Positions 46,789-56,873 of a stretch of 64,000 nt of DNA are shown piece after piece. A program made the position numbers and the translations under genes. The DNA comes from Aneurinibacillus sp. Ricciae_BoGa-3 (lineage in GTDB: Bacteria > Bacillota > Bacilli > Aneurinibacillales > Aneurinibacillaceae), in contig NZ_CP116887.1 in assembly GCF_028421645.1 (NCBI RefSeq), forward strand, positions 4,523,501 through 4,587,500, written 5' to 3'. Each line of letters starts with the position of its first letter. The stretch's first letter is position 1. The notes under the pieces are model-generated. The model was not told the DNA's origin and did no database searches. It worked only from the letters and a program-made list of their open reading frames with translations.

Positions 46789-48033
46789 TTAACCTTTAAG
46801 CAGCTGCAGGACGCCCTGTGGAAGCTGGTTAGCCTGCGCCAGCATAGCGGTAGCAGATTGGTTGATGATGTTGAGTTTTGTGAATTCGGTCATTTCCTGC
46901 GCCATATCCGCATCACGTATGCGAGATTCAGCGCCAGAAAGATTTTCAGAGGAAGTAGTTATATTATTAATAGTATGTTGCAAACGATTTTGGAATGCGC
47001 CAAATTTTGCACGTTCTGCTGAAACTTTTTGAATGGCTGTATCAATCACTTTGATTGCCGTATTTGCCTCATTTTGTGTAGTGACCTGAAGGCCATTAAT
47101 TCCAAGTGCTGATGCCCTCATATCATTAATGTCAATTGTAACTGTTTGATTTTCATTTGCCCCTACCTGAAGTGATAACGTTCCATCGGCTTGAGCATCC
47201 TTAGCTGCCTTAGTTTCTACGAAAGATGAAAGGGCATTTGTAGCAGCTGAACGTACATTGCCGCTGGCATCTTTAACCGTTAAAGTAAGTCCATTGATTG
47301 CATCTGCTAGACCCGAATTTGCAGCTGTTACAGTTAACTGACTACCAGATGAAATTGCTAGGCTATAATCTAGATTGGGATTAGTTCTATTAGTCGTACC
47401 AAGGGCCGCAATTGTTGAACCACTTACTGTGAACGTATTACTTACCGTTGTGCCATTTTTAACATAGCTAATGGTAATACTATCCGTGCTAGTAATTCCC
47501 AGTGAATTACCATTCGGGTCATTTAATGATGTTAACGGAGTTGTAGTGGTAGAAGTTGAATCTATTTTTTGACTGGTATTAACATTTGCGACCGCACTGT
47601 TTTGTCCAGCACCCATCGAACCATTTAATAGCATTTTGGAATTAAACTGTGTTGTGTTACCAATCTGATCAATTCCATTTTCCAACTGCGTCATTTCTAA
47701 TTGAATATTTTGCCGATCCTGATCCGTATTGGTGTCATTAGCTGATTGAACAGCAAGTTCACGCATACGCTGTAGCATGGCTTGTGTTTCGTTTAATGCA
47801 CCTTCAGCCGTTTGAATGAGAGAGATACCATCTTGGGCGTTTCGATTTGCCTGGTCTAACCCACTAATTTGACCACGCATTTTCTCAGAAATAGCCAGAC
47901 CAGCGGCATCATCTGCAGCTCGATTGATTCGTAAGCCCGATGATAACTTTTCCAAAACATTTTGAGTCGCCTCTTGATTTTGTGTTAATTGTGTATAGGC
48001 GTTTAACGCAGCAATATTATGATTAATACGCAT
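46789..48033 (-). CDS. hag: flagellin (first copy)
   Basis: The filament subunit. The 414 residues have conserved D0/D1 ends: MRINHNIAALNAYTQL and GLRINRAADDAAGLAISEKM at the N-terminus, and SAERAKFGAFQNRLQHTINN and a final LLKG at the C-terminus. The central part (about 140-290) is Thr/Ser/Asn-rich and gives likely surface glycosylation sites, in keeping with the pseudaminic acid genes nearby. GGAG precedes ATG 48033. Only 34 bases separate it from the upstream FliS-like gene, and no sigma-D box is seen in that gap, so it probably depends on the promoter at 48588-48615. Confidence 0.96.
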   Translation of the reverse strand: MRINHNIAALNAYTQLTQNQEATQNVLEKLSSGLRINRAADDAAGLAISEKMRGQISGLDQANRNAQDGISLIQTAEGALNETQAMLQRMRELAVQSANDTNTDQDRQNIQLEMTQLENGIDQIGNTTQFNSKMLLNGSMGAGQNSAVANVNTSQKIDSTSTTTTPLTSLNDPNGNSLGITSTDSITISYVKNGTTVSNTFTVSGSTIAALGTTNRTNPNLDYSLAISSGSQLTVTAANSGLADAINGLTLTVKDASGNVRSAATNALSSFVETKAAKDAQADGTLSLQVGANENQTVTIDINDMRASALGINGLQVTTQNEANTAIKVIDTAIQKVSAERAKFGAFQNRLQHTINNITTSSENLSGAESRIRDADMAQEMTEFTKLNIINQSATAMLAQANQLPQGVLQLLKG

Positions 48034-48067
48034 AAAAACACTCCTTAATAAAGAATCTATTAGAATA

Positions 48068-48550
48068 TCATTTATTTTTTTCTTTTTTTAGATCATACAT
48101 TTCTTGTAAAATTTCACGCTGTTGGTATGGATTCAGCGGCAAAGCAGTGTTACTCACTTGAGAATTCCCTGTAAAAGAAGCAGCTTTTTCATTTTTCATG
48201 GCAATGTCCCATGCTTCATCTAAATCTCCAATAATTTTTTTTGCCTGGGAAAGCAATGCCGCATCTTTTTTCATGTTAGCCGTAATAATTAAATCAAACA
48301 AATACTGATAAAGCATTTCCAAACGATCAGCAAGTATGCCTGCCTCATATTTTATTCCAAATCCCAGGCGTGTTAATAGGTCGCTGCATAACTGTAAGCA
48401 GTAATTCACTTTGTCAAATCTTTTATCAGCTATGCAAATTATGGCTTCATCAATAGTTTGTAGCAACTTTTTATAAATCAAGGACGTTATTAATTCCGGT
48501 CGATTATGGATATCGCTTAACTCTACATTCTGCAGAGTAATCTCCTTCAT
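48068..48550 (-). CDS. FliS-like flagellar export chaperone (second copy)
   Basis: A 160-residue helical protein. ITSLIYKKLLQTIDEAIICI, FDKVNYCLQLCSDLLTRLGF and LFDLIITANMKKDAALLSQA match the four-helix FliS pattern (ml-dgal--l--a); the C-terminal 40 residues are an extension. FliS binds flagellin C-termini and keeps them unfolded for export. It is immediately upstream of hag, which suggests a chaperone dedicated to that flagellin. It differs from the standard FliS next to fliD. A sigma-D-like promoter precedes it. Confidence 0.75.
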   Translation of the reverse strand: MKEITLQNVELSDIHNRPELITSLIYKKLLQTIDEAIICIADKRFDKVNYCLQLCSDLLTRLGFGIKYEAGILADRLEMLYQYLFDLIITANMKKDAALLSQAKKIIGDLDEAWDIAMKNEKAASFTGNSQVSNTALPLNPYQQREILQEMYDLKKEKNK

Positions 48551-48587
48551 ACTGATCCCCTCTACAATTCTCTTTATTCAATACTAT

Positions 48588-48615
48588 ATATCGGAAAACT
48601 TGTATAAAAAATTTA
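48588..48615 (-). promoter_or_regulatory. sigma-D-like promoter for fliS-like/hag
   Basis: TAAA (48612-48615), 17-base spacer, CCGATAT (48588-48594) on the minus strand. The consensus for the motility sigma factor is TAAA-N16-CCGATAT, so the spacer is one base long. Confidence 0.7.
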
Positions 48616-48641
48616 AGGTTTTATCAGAACAACCCGTTTCT

Positions 48642-49064
48642 TCAAATCTTTCGAATCGCATTCAACAAATCTTCAACACGGATATCCTCCATATCCATAT
48701 TATCTTTGCATCCTTCATCTTCCCAATAGGAAGTATTCTGAAGGGCGGGACGCACAGGATTAGATTGCAGGCTATTCCCCCCTACATTTGCCCTCCGAAC
48801 AAGCAACAGTACCTCAGCCACTACCTGGTAGAGCTGTGGTGGTACATTATATCCCAAATCAAGTTGTAATAGATTCTCTAATAAAAGGGCGTCTTCCTGG
48901 AGCGGCACATCATGCTTTTTTGCCTGTTCAATAATTTTTTGAGCAATCTCTCCACGTCCTTGCGCAACAACTGTAGGTGAATCCTTCTCTTTGTCATAAA
49001 GAATCACGGCAGCTTGAGTTGGAGTACCCTGTTTTTTGTTTTGTTCAAAATGTTTATAAATCAT
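48642..49064 (-). CDS. FlhB C-terminal-domain-like export switch protein (YlqH-type)
   Basis: A 140-residue soluble protein similar to the cytoplasmic domain of FlhB/YscU (AAVILYDKEKDSPTVVAQGRG, IIEQAKKHDVPLQEDALL, LLQLDLGYNVPPQLYQVVAEVLL). In place of the self-cleaving NPTH it has GTPTQ, so autocleavage is not expected. Bacillus has the orthologue YlqH beside YlqG. Its start overlaps the FliK-domain gene by 4 bases. The role is not well known; it may tune flagellar export specificity. Confidence 0.8.
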   Translation of the reverse strand: MIYKHFEQNKKQGTPTQAAVILYDKEKDSPTVVAQGRGEIAQKIIEQAKKHDVPLQEDALLLENLLQLDLGYNVPPQLYQVVAEVLLLVRRANVGGNSLQSNPVRPALQNTSYWEDEGCKDNMDMEDIRVEDLLNAIRKI

Positions 49065-51448
49065 ATAGAGAAATCGACCCCTTCCTGAACCGACTGATTA
49101 TTGACCTTAACTCTCGCGGCCTTAGCGTCAACAGTCGGCAAATTTTGTCCGGATGTTCCTTCCGAATCTCCTTGTGCAATAGGGCCGAATGTTATTGAAT
49201 TCGTCTTATAACCGATGCCTTGAAGTTCTTCTTTTAAACGAGAAAGGTATGGCTCAAATGCTTTCTGGACATCCGGATGATCATTTTTGATACGCACAGC
49301 CATCTCCCGGTTTACTACTGTAATCCCAATGCCGGTTTCTCCATATTTCGGTGTATCAAGGTGAAAATATAAACTCGTGTTCTCCCAATCCATTTGCGTA
49401 CCACTCGTTCTGGATTGAACATGAACATTGACGGCTTTTGTTCCTTCCTCCCATGGAAGGGGAATTTGTGCATACAATGACTGCATAAGGGTTCCCGGTT
49501 CTTGCTTAGAAAGGAGCTGTTGACCGGTTACATTTGATAACGCCTGCTCCATCAATTCCTTTGCCCGTGGAGTAAATGCGGTATCTATACCCTCTATTAA
49601 AATGGACTTGAAATTTTGCGGGGGTCTTCCATCGTCACGCATTCCCCCTCCACCATCGTTTCTATTCCCAGGCTGGGACGAATCAGAGTCCGTTATTTGT
49701 GATCCTGGCCCTTGTCTGTGCACCATCCAGTCCAAAGCATCGCGTTCATGATTTAAACCCATAGCACGCATCCACTCCTGAACTCCTCGGCCGGTAAGCG
49801 ATTCTTGCTGCCAATCCCTCCCGTATACTTGAAATGGATTTTGCATGGGAGCATCACCTGTCATTTTAGAGAAAAAGCGTTCTACTTTTGTATAGGATGG
49901 CTGCCAATTCAATTTTTCAAGATCTGTACGAATACGCTGAAAAGCCTGTAAAGCATCTTCACTTTTTCCTTTTTCCAGCATTCCTTTTATTTGTTGAAGT
50001 TCACCACTGATGCGGAGTACATCGTGTTCAAACCCCATGTCAGCAAACATTGCAAATTCATTTTTGGATACAAGGCGATTTACCATTTCAATGGTTGGCT
50101 CGACAATTCGTTGAATATAGGAAGAGGCCTGCGGAATGTTTTTCTCCAGAAACTGACCCATACGTGAAACATTATTAATGATCTCTGACTTTGTCTGGTT
50201 AAATTGACTGCCAACCTCTCGAAGATGACCCGGAATATATTGAGACACCCGTTCAAAATTTGCGCTCTGCACAGACGTAAGGGATGCTGCTCTCTCTCCT
50301 GACTGTATAAACATTTGTTCCAGATCCTTCAATTGATTTACTATAGGCTGAACTGCTTGGTTATTCTCATCTGATGAGAAAGGTAAATCAGTCCTTGTAT
50401 TAGACTCTTGCAATCTTGAGGAGTCTACTTCAACCTGATGTAGAATGCGTTCCATTTTACTAACATCTTTATCAGATATCATTTCCTCCCCAGCAGCCTT
50501 TCTTAGGGTTTGCATAAGATCGGCTACAATTTGCTTAGGACTGCGAGGATTCGAACCCCAATCAGTTAAACTTTGGGGTTTACCTTTGCTAATCTCTCCA
50601 GTGAATCCTAAACCTGCAGCAAGTTCCTGATTGGCAAGAGCTACAACAGAACCCAATCGTTCCAAAGTTTCTGAAATTCTGTTATAATTCATTGATATGG
50701 GCGAATCTTTTAACGATTTCTGAGCAAAATTTTGTAAATCCTTGCCCGCAGAGGAATGCACTAAGGCCTCGTCGTGTTTCACACTGTCAATGGCCTCCTG
50801 CAAAGAAACCTGAGTAGTTGTTTGCTCAGCACTTCCGTTATAACTGCCCTGTCTTAATTTATTGGGTAACAAATCAGGCGCTTCTGTTCTAAGTTGCTCT
50901 AAAATCTGATCAAGTGCCGGACCATTGAGTGTGCGATACACTGATTCATAACTTTTAGCTGTAATCGAAATTTGTCGCTTACCCATAATAGCCAATGCTT
51001 CTAACTTTTGATTTAAAGTACCTTCCCCCTTCAGGATAATATCCTGAATGCTTTGCATAGATTCCTTCGTTATGGACCCCCGGTTTGCAAGCAGCACCAT
51101 AACAGCTTTTTTCATCTCAGGTGAAGTTTTGATCCCGTACTCATTCAAAATCGGTTCAATTCTTAATTCTGAAGAATTTTTTGTTTTTGCATTTGACATG
51201 TTTGATAAGGTATCTACATGAAGAGACTCTCCCTCACGTCCTAAAATTTTAATCGTAACCTGCTGTTCAGGCGGAACCCCTTTGTCAAAGGTCGCTTTGT
51301 ATTCTTGTCCCTGCACATCAATTATTGCTTCATTTGAAGATAATTTTTGCTTGATATTCACAGTGATCAACTGATCTAGGCGCAATTCAGTGACTTTACC
51401 TGTTGATGGAACTTGGTTCGTTCCGTACATCCGATCTGTAATCTGCAT
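49061..51448 (-). CDS. large FliK-domain protein (YlqG-like)
   Basis: A 795-residue protein. The N-terminal 70 residues form a small beta domain (LITVNIKQKLSSNEAIIDVQ). The middle is long and low-complexity, with helices and Q/S-rich stretches. The C-terminus (about 640-760) has a FliK-like C-domain (LYAQIPLPWEEGTKAVNVHVQ; GIGITVVNREMAVRIKND) of the type that contacts FlhB. FliK sets hook length, but this protein sits with the FlhB-C-like gene and outside a hook operon, so it is likely a YlqG homologue rather than FliK itself. A sigma-D-like promoter lies 40 bases upstream. Confidence 0.7.
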   Translation of the reverse strand: MQITDRMYGTNQVPSTGKVTELRLDQLITVNIKQKLSSNEAIIDVQGQEYKATFDKGVPPEQQVTIKILGREGESLHVDTLSNMSNAKTKNSSELRIEPILNEYGIKTSPEMKKAVMVLLANRGSITKESMQSIQDIILKGEGTLNQKLEALAIMGKRQISITAKSYESVYRTLNGPALDQILEQLRTEAPDLLPNKLRQGSYNGSAEQTTTQVSLQEAIDSVKHDEALVHSSAGKDLQNFAQKSLKDSPISMNYNRISETLERLGSVVALANQELAAGLGFTGEISKGKPQSLTDWGSNPRSPKQIVADLMQTLRKAAGEEMISDKDVSKMERILHQVEVDSSRLQESNTRTDLPFSSDENNQAVQPIVNQLKDLEQMFIQSGERAASLTSVQSANFERVSQYIPGHLREVGSQFNQTKSEIINNVSRMGQFLEKNIPQASSYIQRIVEPTIEMVNRLVSKNEFAMFADMGFEHDVLRISGELQQIKGMLEKGKSEDALQAFQRIRTDLEKLNWQPSYTKVERFFSKMTGDAPMQNPFQVYGRDWQQESLTGRGVQEWMRAMGLNHERDALDWMVHRQGPGSQITDSDSSQPGNRNDGGGGMRDDGRPPQNFKSILIEGIDTAFTPRAKELMEQALSNVTGQQLLSKQEPGTLMQSLYAQIPLPWEEGTKAVNVHVQSRTSGTQMDWENTSLYFHLDTPKYGETGIGITVVNREMAVRIKNDHPDVQKAFEPYLSRLKEELQGIGYKTNSITFGPIAQGDSEGTSGQNLPTVDAKAARVKVNNQSVQEGVDFSI

Positions 51449-51488
51449 TTATAATCCACCCTTTCTCATGCAGTTATCCTATTAAGTA

Positions 51489-51513
51489 ATATCGGAAGAA
51501 TTTTATCACTTTG
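51489..51513 (-). promoter_or_regulatory. sigma-D-like promoter for the FliK-domain gene
   Basis: CAAA (51510-51513), 14-base spacer, CCGATAT (51489-51495) on the minus strand. The -10 is perfect; the -35 and spacing are off consensus. Confidence 0.5.
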
Positions 51514-51561
51514 ATACCGCTAATTATAAAATTGAAGAAGGCTGCAGCAAAAATTAGACAT

Positions 51562-51604
51562 AAAAAAAACTTCTCCCACATAAATTAAACCCGGCAGGAG
51601 AAGC
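51562..51604 (-). terminator. terminator after the fliT-like gene
   Basis: GCTTCTCC and GGGAGAAG form a stem around a 19-base loop, followed by T8 on the minus strand. Confidence 0.8.
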
Positions 51605-51610
51605 CATTCT

Positions 51611-51976
51611 CTATTTTCTTTTATCCATAAAAATCGGAGGGATATACTCTTCCTCTTCATACACATTTTTTACTTTTCTACTCGTTTGTTCTTGTAGCAT
51701 TTTCCGTCGCACTTTTTCATGCCAAGCTGGCAACAAGTTTGATATCTCCGTTCGCATATTTACAATATCTTGTCCAATTTGCTGTAACGTATTTTTATAG
51801 CCATCCAAATCCTGAACTTCTAATTGATTTATTTGAGCTATCAACTGGGCGCAAGCTGCCACACTTTGAGAAAAACGCCAAGTATCTTCTTCACGTACCG
51901 CCGATAATTGGATCAGTGTTTGTTTTTTAAACTCAACAAAAAGCTTTTCTTTTTGGTTTGTCCACTCTTCTGTCAT
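51611..51976 (-). CDS. FliT-like flagellar protein
   Basis: A 121-residue helical protein placed directly after fliS (10-base gap). This position, the size and the helical make-up (LFVEFKKQTLIQLSAV, IAQINQLEVQDLDGYKNTLQ) fit the FliT chaperone for the FliD cap. FliT sequences are poorly conserved, so the call rests mainly on context. The basic C-terminus (KRK) ends just before a terminator. Confidence 0.6.
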   Translation of the reverse strand: MTEEWTNQKEKLFVEFKKQTLIQLSAVREEDTWRFSQSVAACAQLIAQINQLEVQDLDGYKNTLQQIGQDIVNMRTEISNLLPAWHEKVRRKMLQEQTSRKVKNVYEEEEYIPPIFMDKRK

Positions 51977-51986
51977 TGATAGGCCC

Positions 51987-52355
51987 TTACTTTACAACTT
52001 TCATTGCTTGCGACCAGATATCACGGAATTCCTCGGCAAAACCTAGCAATTCCTCTATAACTGTTCGGTCTTTTTTAAGGTTAGCCTCTATTAATCGTTC
52101 AAGCATATATCGATACATTGAAGCCATGTTTTCGGATACGGATATATTCATATTTAAAGTAAACAGCAATTCCTCTATAATACTTTGGCTTTTCATGAGA
52201 TTAGCATGGATACCCTCAAGATTTTTCCGGTCTAATTCTAGGAGGGACATCCGTAAAAATTTTACTAGCCCTTTATATAACATATGGGTTAACTCACCTG
52301 GCGAGGCTGTTAAAATACTATTCTGTTGATATTGCTGGGCAGCACTTTGATTCAT
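51987..52355 (-). CDS. fliS: flagellin export chaperone FliS
   Basis: A 122-residue FliS with the family start (QYQQNSILTASPGELTHMLYKGLVKFL) and the pattern EELLFTLNMNISVSENMASMYRYMLERLIEAN. It binds the flagellin C-terminus. ATG 52355 follows the fliD stop by one base and uses the GGAGGA within the fliD tail, so translation is coupled. It is part of flaG-fliD-fliS-fliT. Confidence 0.94.
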   Translation of the reverse strand: MNQSAAQQYQQNSILTASPGELTHMLYKGLVKFLRMSLLELDRKNLEGIHANLMKSQSIIEELLFTLNMNISVSENMASMYRYMLERLIEANLKKDRTVIEELLGFAEEFRDIWSQAMKVVK

Positions 52356-52356
52356 C

Positions 52357-54003
52357 CTATTTTCCTCCTCCAAGTTGTTGCGTCAACCACGAGGACTGCG
52401 ACTGATATTGACTCATTGCAGTTTCCATAGCGGTAAACTGCTGGTAATAGCTATTTTCCACATTCGTTAACCGACTTTTTTCATTGTTAATTCGTGTGCC
52501 TATGTCAGTTATCATTTGCCCTATTGTACTCTGGTCATTCACAGCGTTGCCGACAGCTCCGGCTTTGGTAATGGTCTGCTGAAGCGCCGCGTTGAAAGTA
52601 TCATATAAACGATTGATGATTCCACTTTTCGTTTTATCAGGATCAGTAGGATTTAGTTGTGAAAACAAAGCTTGCACACCAGTTGGATCGGCCTGGATTG
52701 CAGCACGTAATTTCGTCTCATCCACAGTCAGTTTTCCGTGATCCTGGTAGCTAGACGACGTAATGCCAATGGATGCAAGCGTACTATACTTACTGCCGTT
52801 GTTAACCGTAGAAGATGTAGCATTTCGAATTCCATTATAAAGATCGTTTAAGATAGAATCTCCATGTAATAACCCGCTTTTCGCTTTTGTTTCCCATTGC
52901 TGAATCTGCGTATCGCTCATTGCGCTGCGCTGATCATCTGTTAGAGGTTGGTAATCTGAATACACCGGTTCATTAAGAGCGTTGTAGATTTTATCATTCA
53001 TCGTATTATATTGGGTGATAAAATCCTCTATATTTTTTACCTCTGTATCAATATCACGCGACGCATTAACCGTAATGTCAGGTTCAGAAGCTTGCATCGG
53101 CCTTTTGAACGTATAATTAACGCCTAGTAACGTTACATTATTCGTACTTTGTGACACCTGTGTCCCATTAAATGTAATTGATGCATCTGCACCTGTAATG
53201 ATATACCTATTAGGTTGTGAAGTATCTACACTAATGGCTGCACCGGTGGGCTGTTTGGTGTTCGGATCCAATGCATTTCCAGTAACTCCATTAGGGTTAT
53301 TCCCGTTGTTCGTAAATCCGAGTACATTAAAAACATTTGAGTTGGAATCGTTAGCAGACAGGTCGATTTTGGTATTTGCTCCGGTTTGTTGCGTTTTAAT
53401 AATAACTTGCTGTAAATTGCTATCATACATAGCCTGAATTCCAAGACTATTGCCGGAGCCATCCGTTGCTGTATTTAAGTTACTAATCACATTGCCAATT
53501 GTATCTGACAGATTCACCTTAATACTTCCGGTTCTTGTTCCATTACTGTCTGTGACTGTAAGATTTAACTGTTCAAATGTCTGCCCATTTGCAATGGTTA
53601 ACGGGTTCTTCTGGCTTGCATCACTCAAGCTCTTTGTATTATCAATATTAACATTAGTTGCTTTAAAAGCTGCCGATTGAGCAATTTGCGCAACTCTTAT
53701 CGTTTGTGTCCCTTCCACCGCATTTGGAGTCCCCACGGCAGACACCGTATTTGAGTCCGATGAAGTCATGTTGAAATTGGAATAATTTTTTGAATACTTC
53801 ATATTAGACAAATTAGAAACGAAAGACAGAAGGTCCGTATTCCATTGACGATAAGCATCACTTTGCCAGTTTAATTTTTGCTGTTGCTGTATCATTTTGT
53901 TGTAGTTGGCACTTTCTGCCGTCATTAACTTTTGCACAATGGAGTCCGTATTTATACCCGAGACTAACCCGCTAACCCGTGTAATGCCAGATGAAAAATC
54001 CAT
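52357..54003 (-). CDS. fliD: flagellar hook-associated protein 2 (filament cap) FliD
   Basis: The cap at the filament tip that helps flagellin polymerise. The 548 residues have the N-terminal FliD_N domain (RVSGLVSGINTDSIVQKLM), a central variable region, the FliD_C domain (SDTQIQQWETKAKSGLLHGD) and a C-terminal helix (YYQQFTAMETAMSQYQSQSSWL). It is 15 bases after flaG. Cotranscribed with fliS and fliT. Confidence 0.96.
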   Translation of the reverse strand: MDFSSGITRVSGLVSGINTDSIVQKLMTAESANYNKMIQQQQKLNWQSDAYRQWNTDLLSFVSNLSNMKYSKNYSNFNMTSSDSNTVSAVGTPNAVEGTQTIRVAQIAQSAAFKATNVNIDNTKSLSDASQKNPLTIANGQTFEQLNLTVTDSNGTRTGSIKVNLSDTIGNVISNLNTATDGSGNSLGIQAMYDSNLQQVIIKTQQTGANTKIDLSANDSNSNVFNVLGFTNNGNNPNGVTGNALDPNTKQPTGAAISVDTSQPNRYIITGADASITFNGTQVSQSTNNVTLLGVNYTFKRPMQASEPDITVNASRDIDTEVKNIEDFITQYNTMNDKIYNALNEPVYSDYQPLTDDQRSAMSDTQIQQWETKAKSGLLHGDSILNDLYNGIRNATSSTVNNGSKYSTLASIGITSSSYQDHGKLTVDETKLRAAIQADPTGVQALFSQLNPTDPDKTKSGIINRLYDTFNAALQQTITKAGAVGNAVNDQSTIGQMITDIGTRINNEKSRLTNVENSYYQQFTAMETAMSQYQSQSSWLTQQLGGGK

Positions 54004-54018
54004 CTCTGCTTCATCTCC

Positions 54019-54411
54019 CTATAATTTTTTATCAAGGAATACACCCATCATTTCTTTTAGGCTTGCTTCAAGATCTAACATAGATTGGGGCGGTATTTCT
54101 TTTAGAACTTGCTGTGTTATTTTGTTTTCAATAACCGCATACCATTTGCCGCTTCTCTCGTGAAACTTGAACGCAAGCCCCGTATTTAGCTCTTCGAATA
54201 ACTTATCCGCTCTATCCTTGAGTTGTTGACGCTGATTTTCTGTCAGATTAGTAATCTGCTGATCCGCGCCTGGTTTATTATTAGCATCTACATTTAATGT
54301 AGAACTAGAATTAGGATTTTCAATAAAAGTATCGGACATTTTCGATGGTGTATTTAGCTCTGTGTGTGTGGTTTGGCCGAATTTTATTCCATTAACCTGC
54401 CCTTCAATCAT
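54019..54411 (-). CDS. flaG: FlaG family protein
   Basis: A 130-residue protein whose C-terminal half (residues about 70-130; LNTGLAFKFHERSGKWYAVI, EIPPQSMLDLEASLKEMMG) is the FlaG domain, associated with filament length or cap function. The N-terminal half is a disordered Ser/Thr/Asn-rich stretch. ATG 54411 is chosen because AAGGAGG lies seven bases upstream; the frame opens earlier at 54444. First gene of flaG-fliD-fliS-fliT. Confidence 0.9.
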   Translation of the reverse strand: MIEGQVNGIKFGQTTHTELNTPSKMSDTFIENPNSSSTLNVDANNKPGADQQITNLTENQRQQLKDRADKLFEELNTGLAFKFHERSGKWYAVIENKITQQVLKEIPPQSMLDLEASLKEMMGVFLDKKL

Positions 54412-54446
54412 TTGTGATCCTCCTTCAAATCCTTTAATTACCACTA

Positions 54447-54474
54447 ATATCGGAAAAATTAAATGAAAAGATTA
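54447..54474 (-). promoter_or_regulatory. sigma-D-like promoter for flaG-fliD-fliS-fliT
   Basis: TAAT (54471-54474), 17-base spacer, CCGATAT (54447-54453) on the minus strand, about 36 bases before the flaG start. The TTTTTCCGATAT context closely matches the other sigma-D boxes here. Confidence 0.7.
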
Positions 54475-54590
54475 GACGTTAAAATACCGATAATACATAT
54501 TGACCTTCTTTTTTTATCTTCTTATAAATTACTAGTTCTACCAAGTTCAATAAAATTGGTGAGTAAATAAAAACAGTACCGATGTTTCCA

Positions 54591-54619
54591 TTACAGTATA
54601 TTCAAGATCATACTATTCT
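54591..54619 (+). promoter_or_regulatory. likely sigma-A promoter of the pse operon
   Basis: TTACAG (54591-54596), 17-base spacer, TATTCT (54614-54619), ending 43 bases before the pseB start. The hexamers are moderately conserved. No sigma-D box with normal spacing is seen. Confidence 0.5.
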
Positions 54620-54635
54620 GTTAGATTTAAATTAA

Positions 54636-55661
<1,026 letters not shown>

Positions 55662-55673
55662 AGGAGATACGTA

Positions 55674-56873
55674 ATGTCTAGTACAGATCTTTTGGCCATT
55701 CACGGGGGGATACCTGTTCGTGACACTTACCTGCCTTACGGTAAACAAATGATTGACGGAGAAGATATTCAAACGGTAATGAATGTCTTACAGAGTAATT
55801 ACTTAACAACTGGTCCTAGTATAGAAGCGTTTGAAGAGAAAGTAGCTCAATATGTTGGGGCCAAATATGCTGTAGCTTTTTCAAGTGGAACAGCAGCTTT
55901 ACATGCAGCTTGTTTTGCAGCTGGAATCCATACAGGGGATGAAGTGATTACAACCCCTATTACTTTTGCTGCAAGTGCCAATTGTATTTTATATCAAGGA
56001 GGCAAACCCGTTTTTGCTGATATTGATTATAATACCTATAATATTGACCCTTTAAGTATAGAGAAACTTATTACAAAGAATACAAAAGCCATCATTCCTG
56101 TAGATTTTACAGGTCAACCTGTAGATCTTGATAAAGTTTCAGATATAGCTAAGCGCCATAATTTGATTGTAATCGAAGATGCTGCACATAGTTTCGGAGC
56201 AGCGTATAAAGGCAGGAAGATTGGGGCACTTAGCGATATGACGATGTTCAGCTTTCATCCTGTGAAACATATAACAACCGGTGAGGGAGGCATCATTACA
56301 ACGAACAACGAAGAATACTATCGAAAACTTGCTCAGTTTAGATCGCATGGCATTACGAAAGACCCTAGCCATATGGCTAAGAATGATGAACCCTGGTATT
56401 ATGAAATGCAATTTTTAGGGTATAATTATCGAATGACAGATATACAAGCTGCACTTGGTCTAAGTCAATTAAATAAGACAGAATACTTTTTAGCGCGACG
56501 CAGACAGTTTGCTAGCATATATAATGAGGCTTTCAAGGATATTGAAGAAATCGCAATCCCTTTCCATTTACCAGACTGTCATTCCAGCTGGCATTTATAT
56601 ATTTTGCGACTCAATTTAGATAGATTACGAGTGGGGAGAAAAGAGATTTATCAAGCATTATTACAAGAAAATATCGGGGTCAATGTTCACTATATTCCAG
56701 TTTATTTACAACCATATTATCAAGAGCTAGGTTACAATAAATCCCTCTGTCCACAAGCGGAAAAGTTATATGAAGAAATAATTACCCTCCCTTTGTTTCC
56801 AGGAATGAACGAAAAAGACGTAGAGGATGTTGTAAAAGCTGCGCAAAAGGTTGTGAAATATTATGGCAAATAA
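55674..56873 (+). CDS. pseC: UDP-4-amino-4,6-dideoxy-altrosamine transaminase, step 2
   Basis: A 399-residue DegT-type PLP aminotransferase that adds the C4 amino group to the PseB product. It shows FSSGTAALHAACFAAG, the PLP Asp region VIEDAAHSFGA and the Schiff-base lysine in FSFHPVKHITTGEGG, the last being typical of PseC. The start has AAAGGAGATACGTA before it. The stop overlaps pseF by 11 bases. Confidence 0.95.
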   Translation: MSSTDLLAIHGGIPVRDTYLPYGKQMIDGEDIQTVMNVLQSNYLTTGPSIEAFEEKVAQYVGAKYAVAFSSGTAALHAACFAAGIHTGDEVITTPITFAASANCILYQGGKPVFADIDYNTYNIDPLSIEKLITKNTKAIIPVDFTGQPVDLDKVSDIAKRHNLIVIEDAAHSFGAAYKGRKIGALSDMTMFSFHPVKHITTGEGGIITTNNEEYYRKLAQFRSHGITKDPSHMAKNDEPWYYEMQFLGYNYRMTDIQAALGLSQLNKTEYFLARRRQFASIYNEAFKDIEEIAIPFHLPDCHSSWHLYILRLNLDRLRVGRKEIYQALLQENIGVNVHYIPVYLQPYYQELGYNKSLCPQAEKLYEEIITLPLFPGMNEKDVEDVVKAAQKVVKYYGK

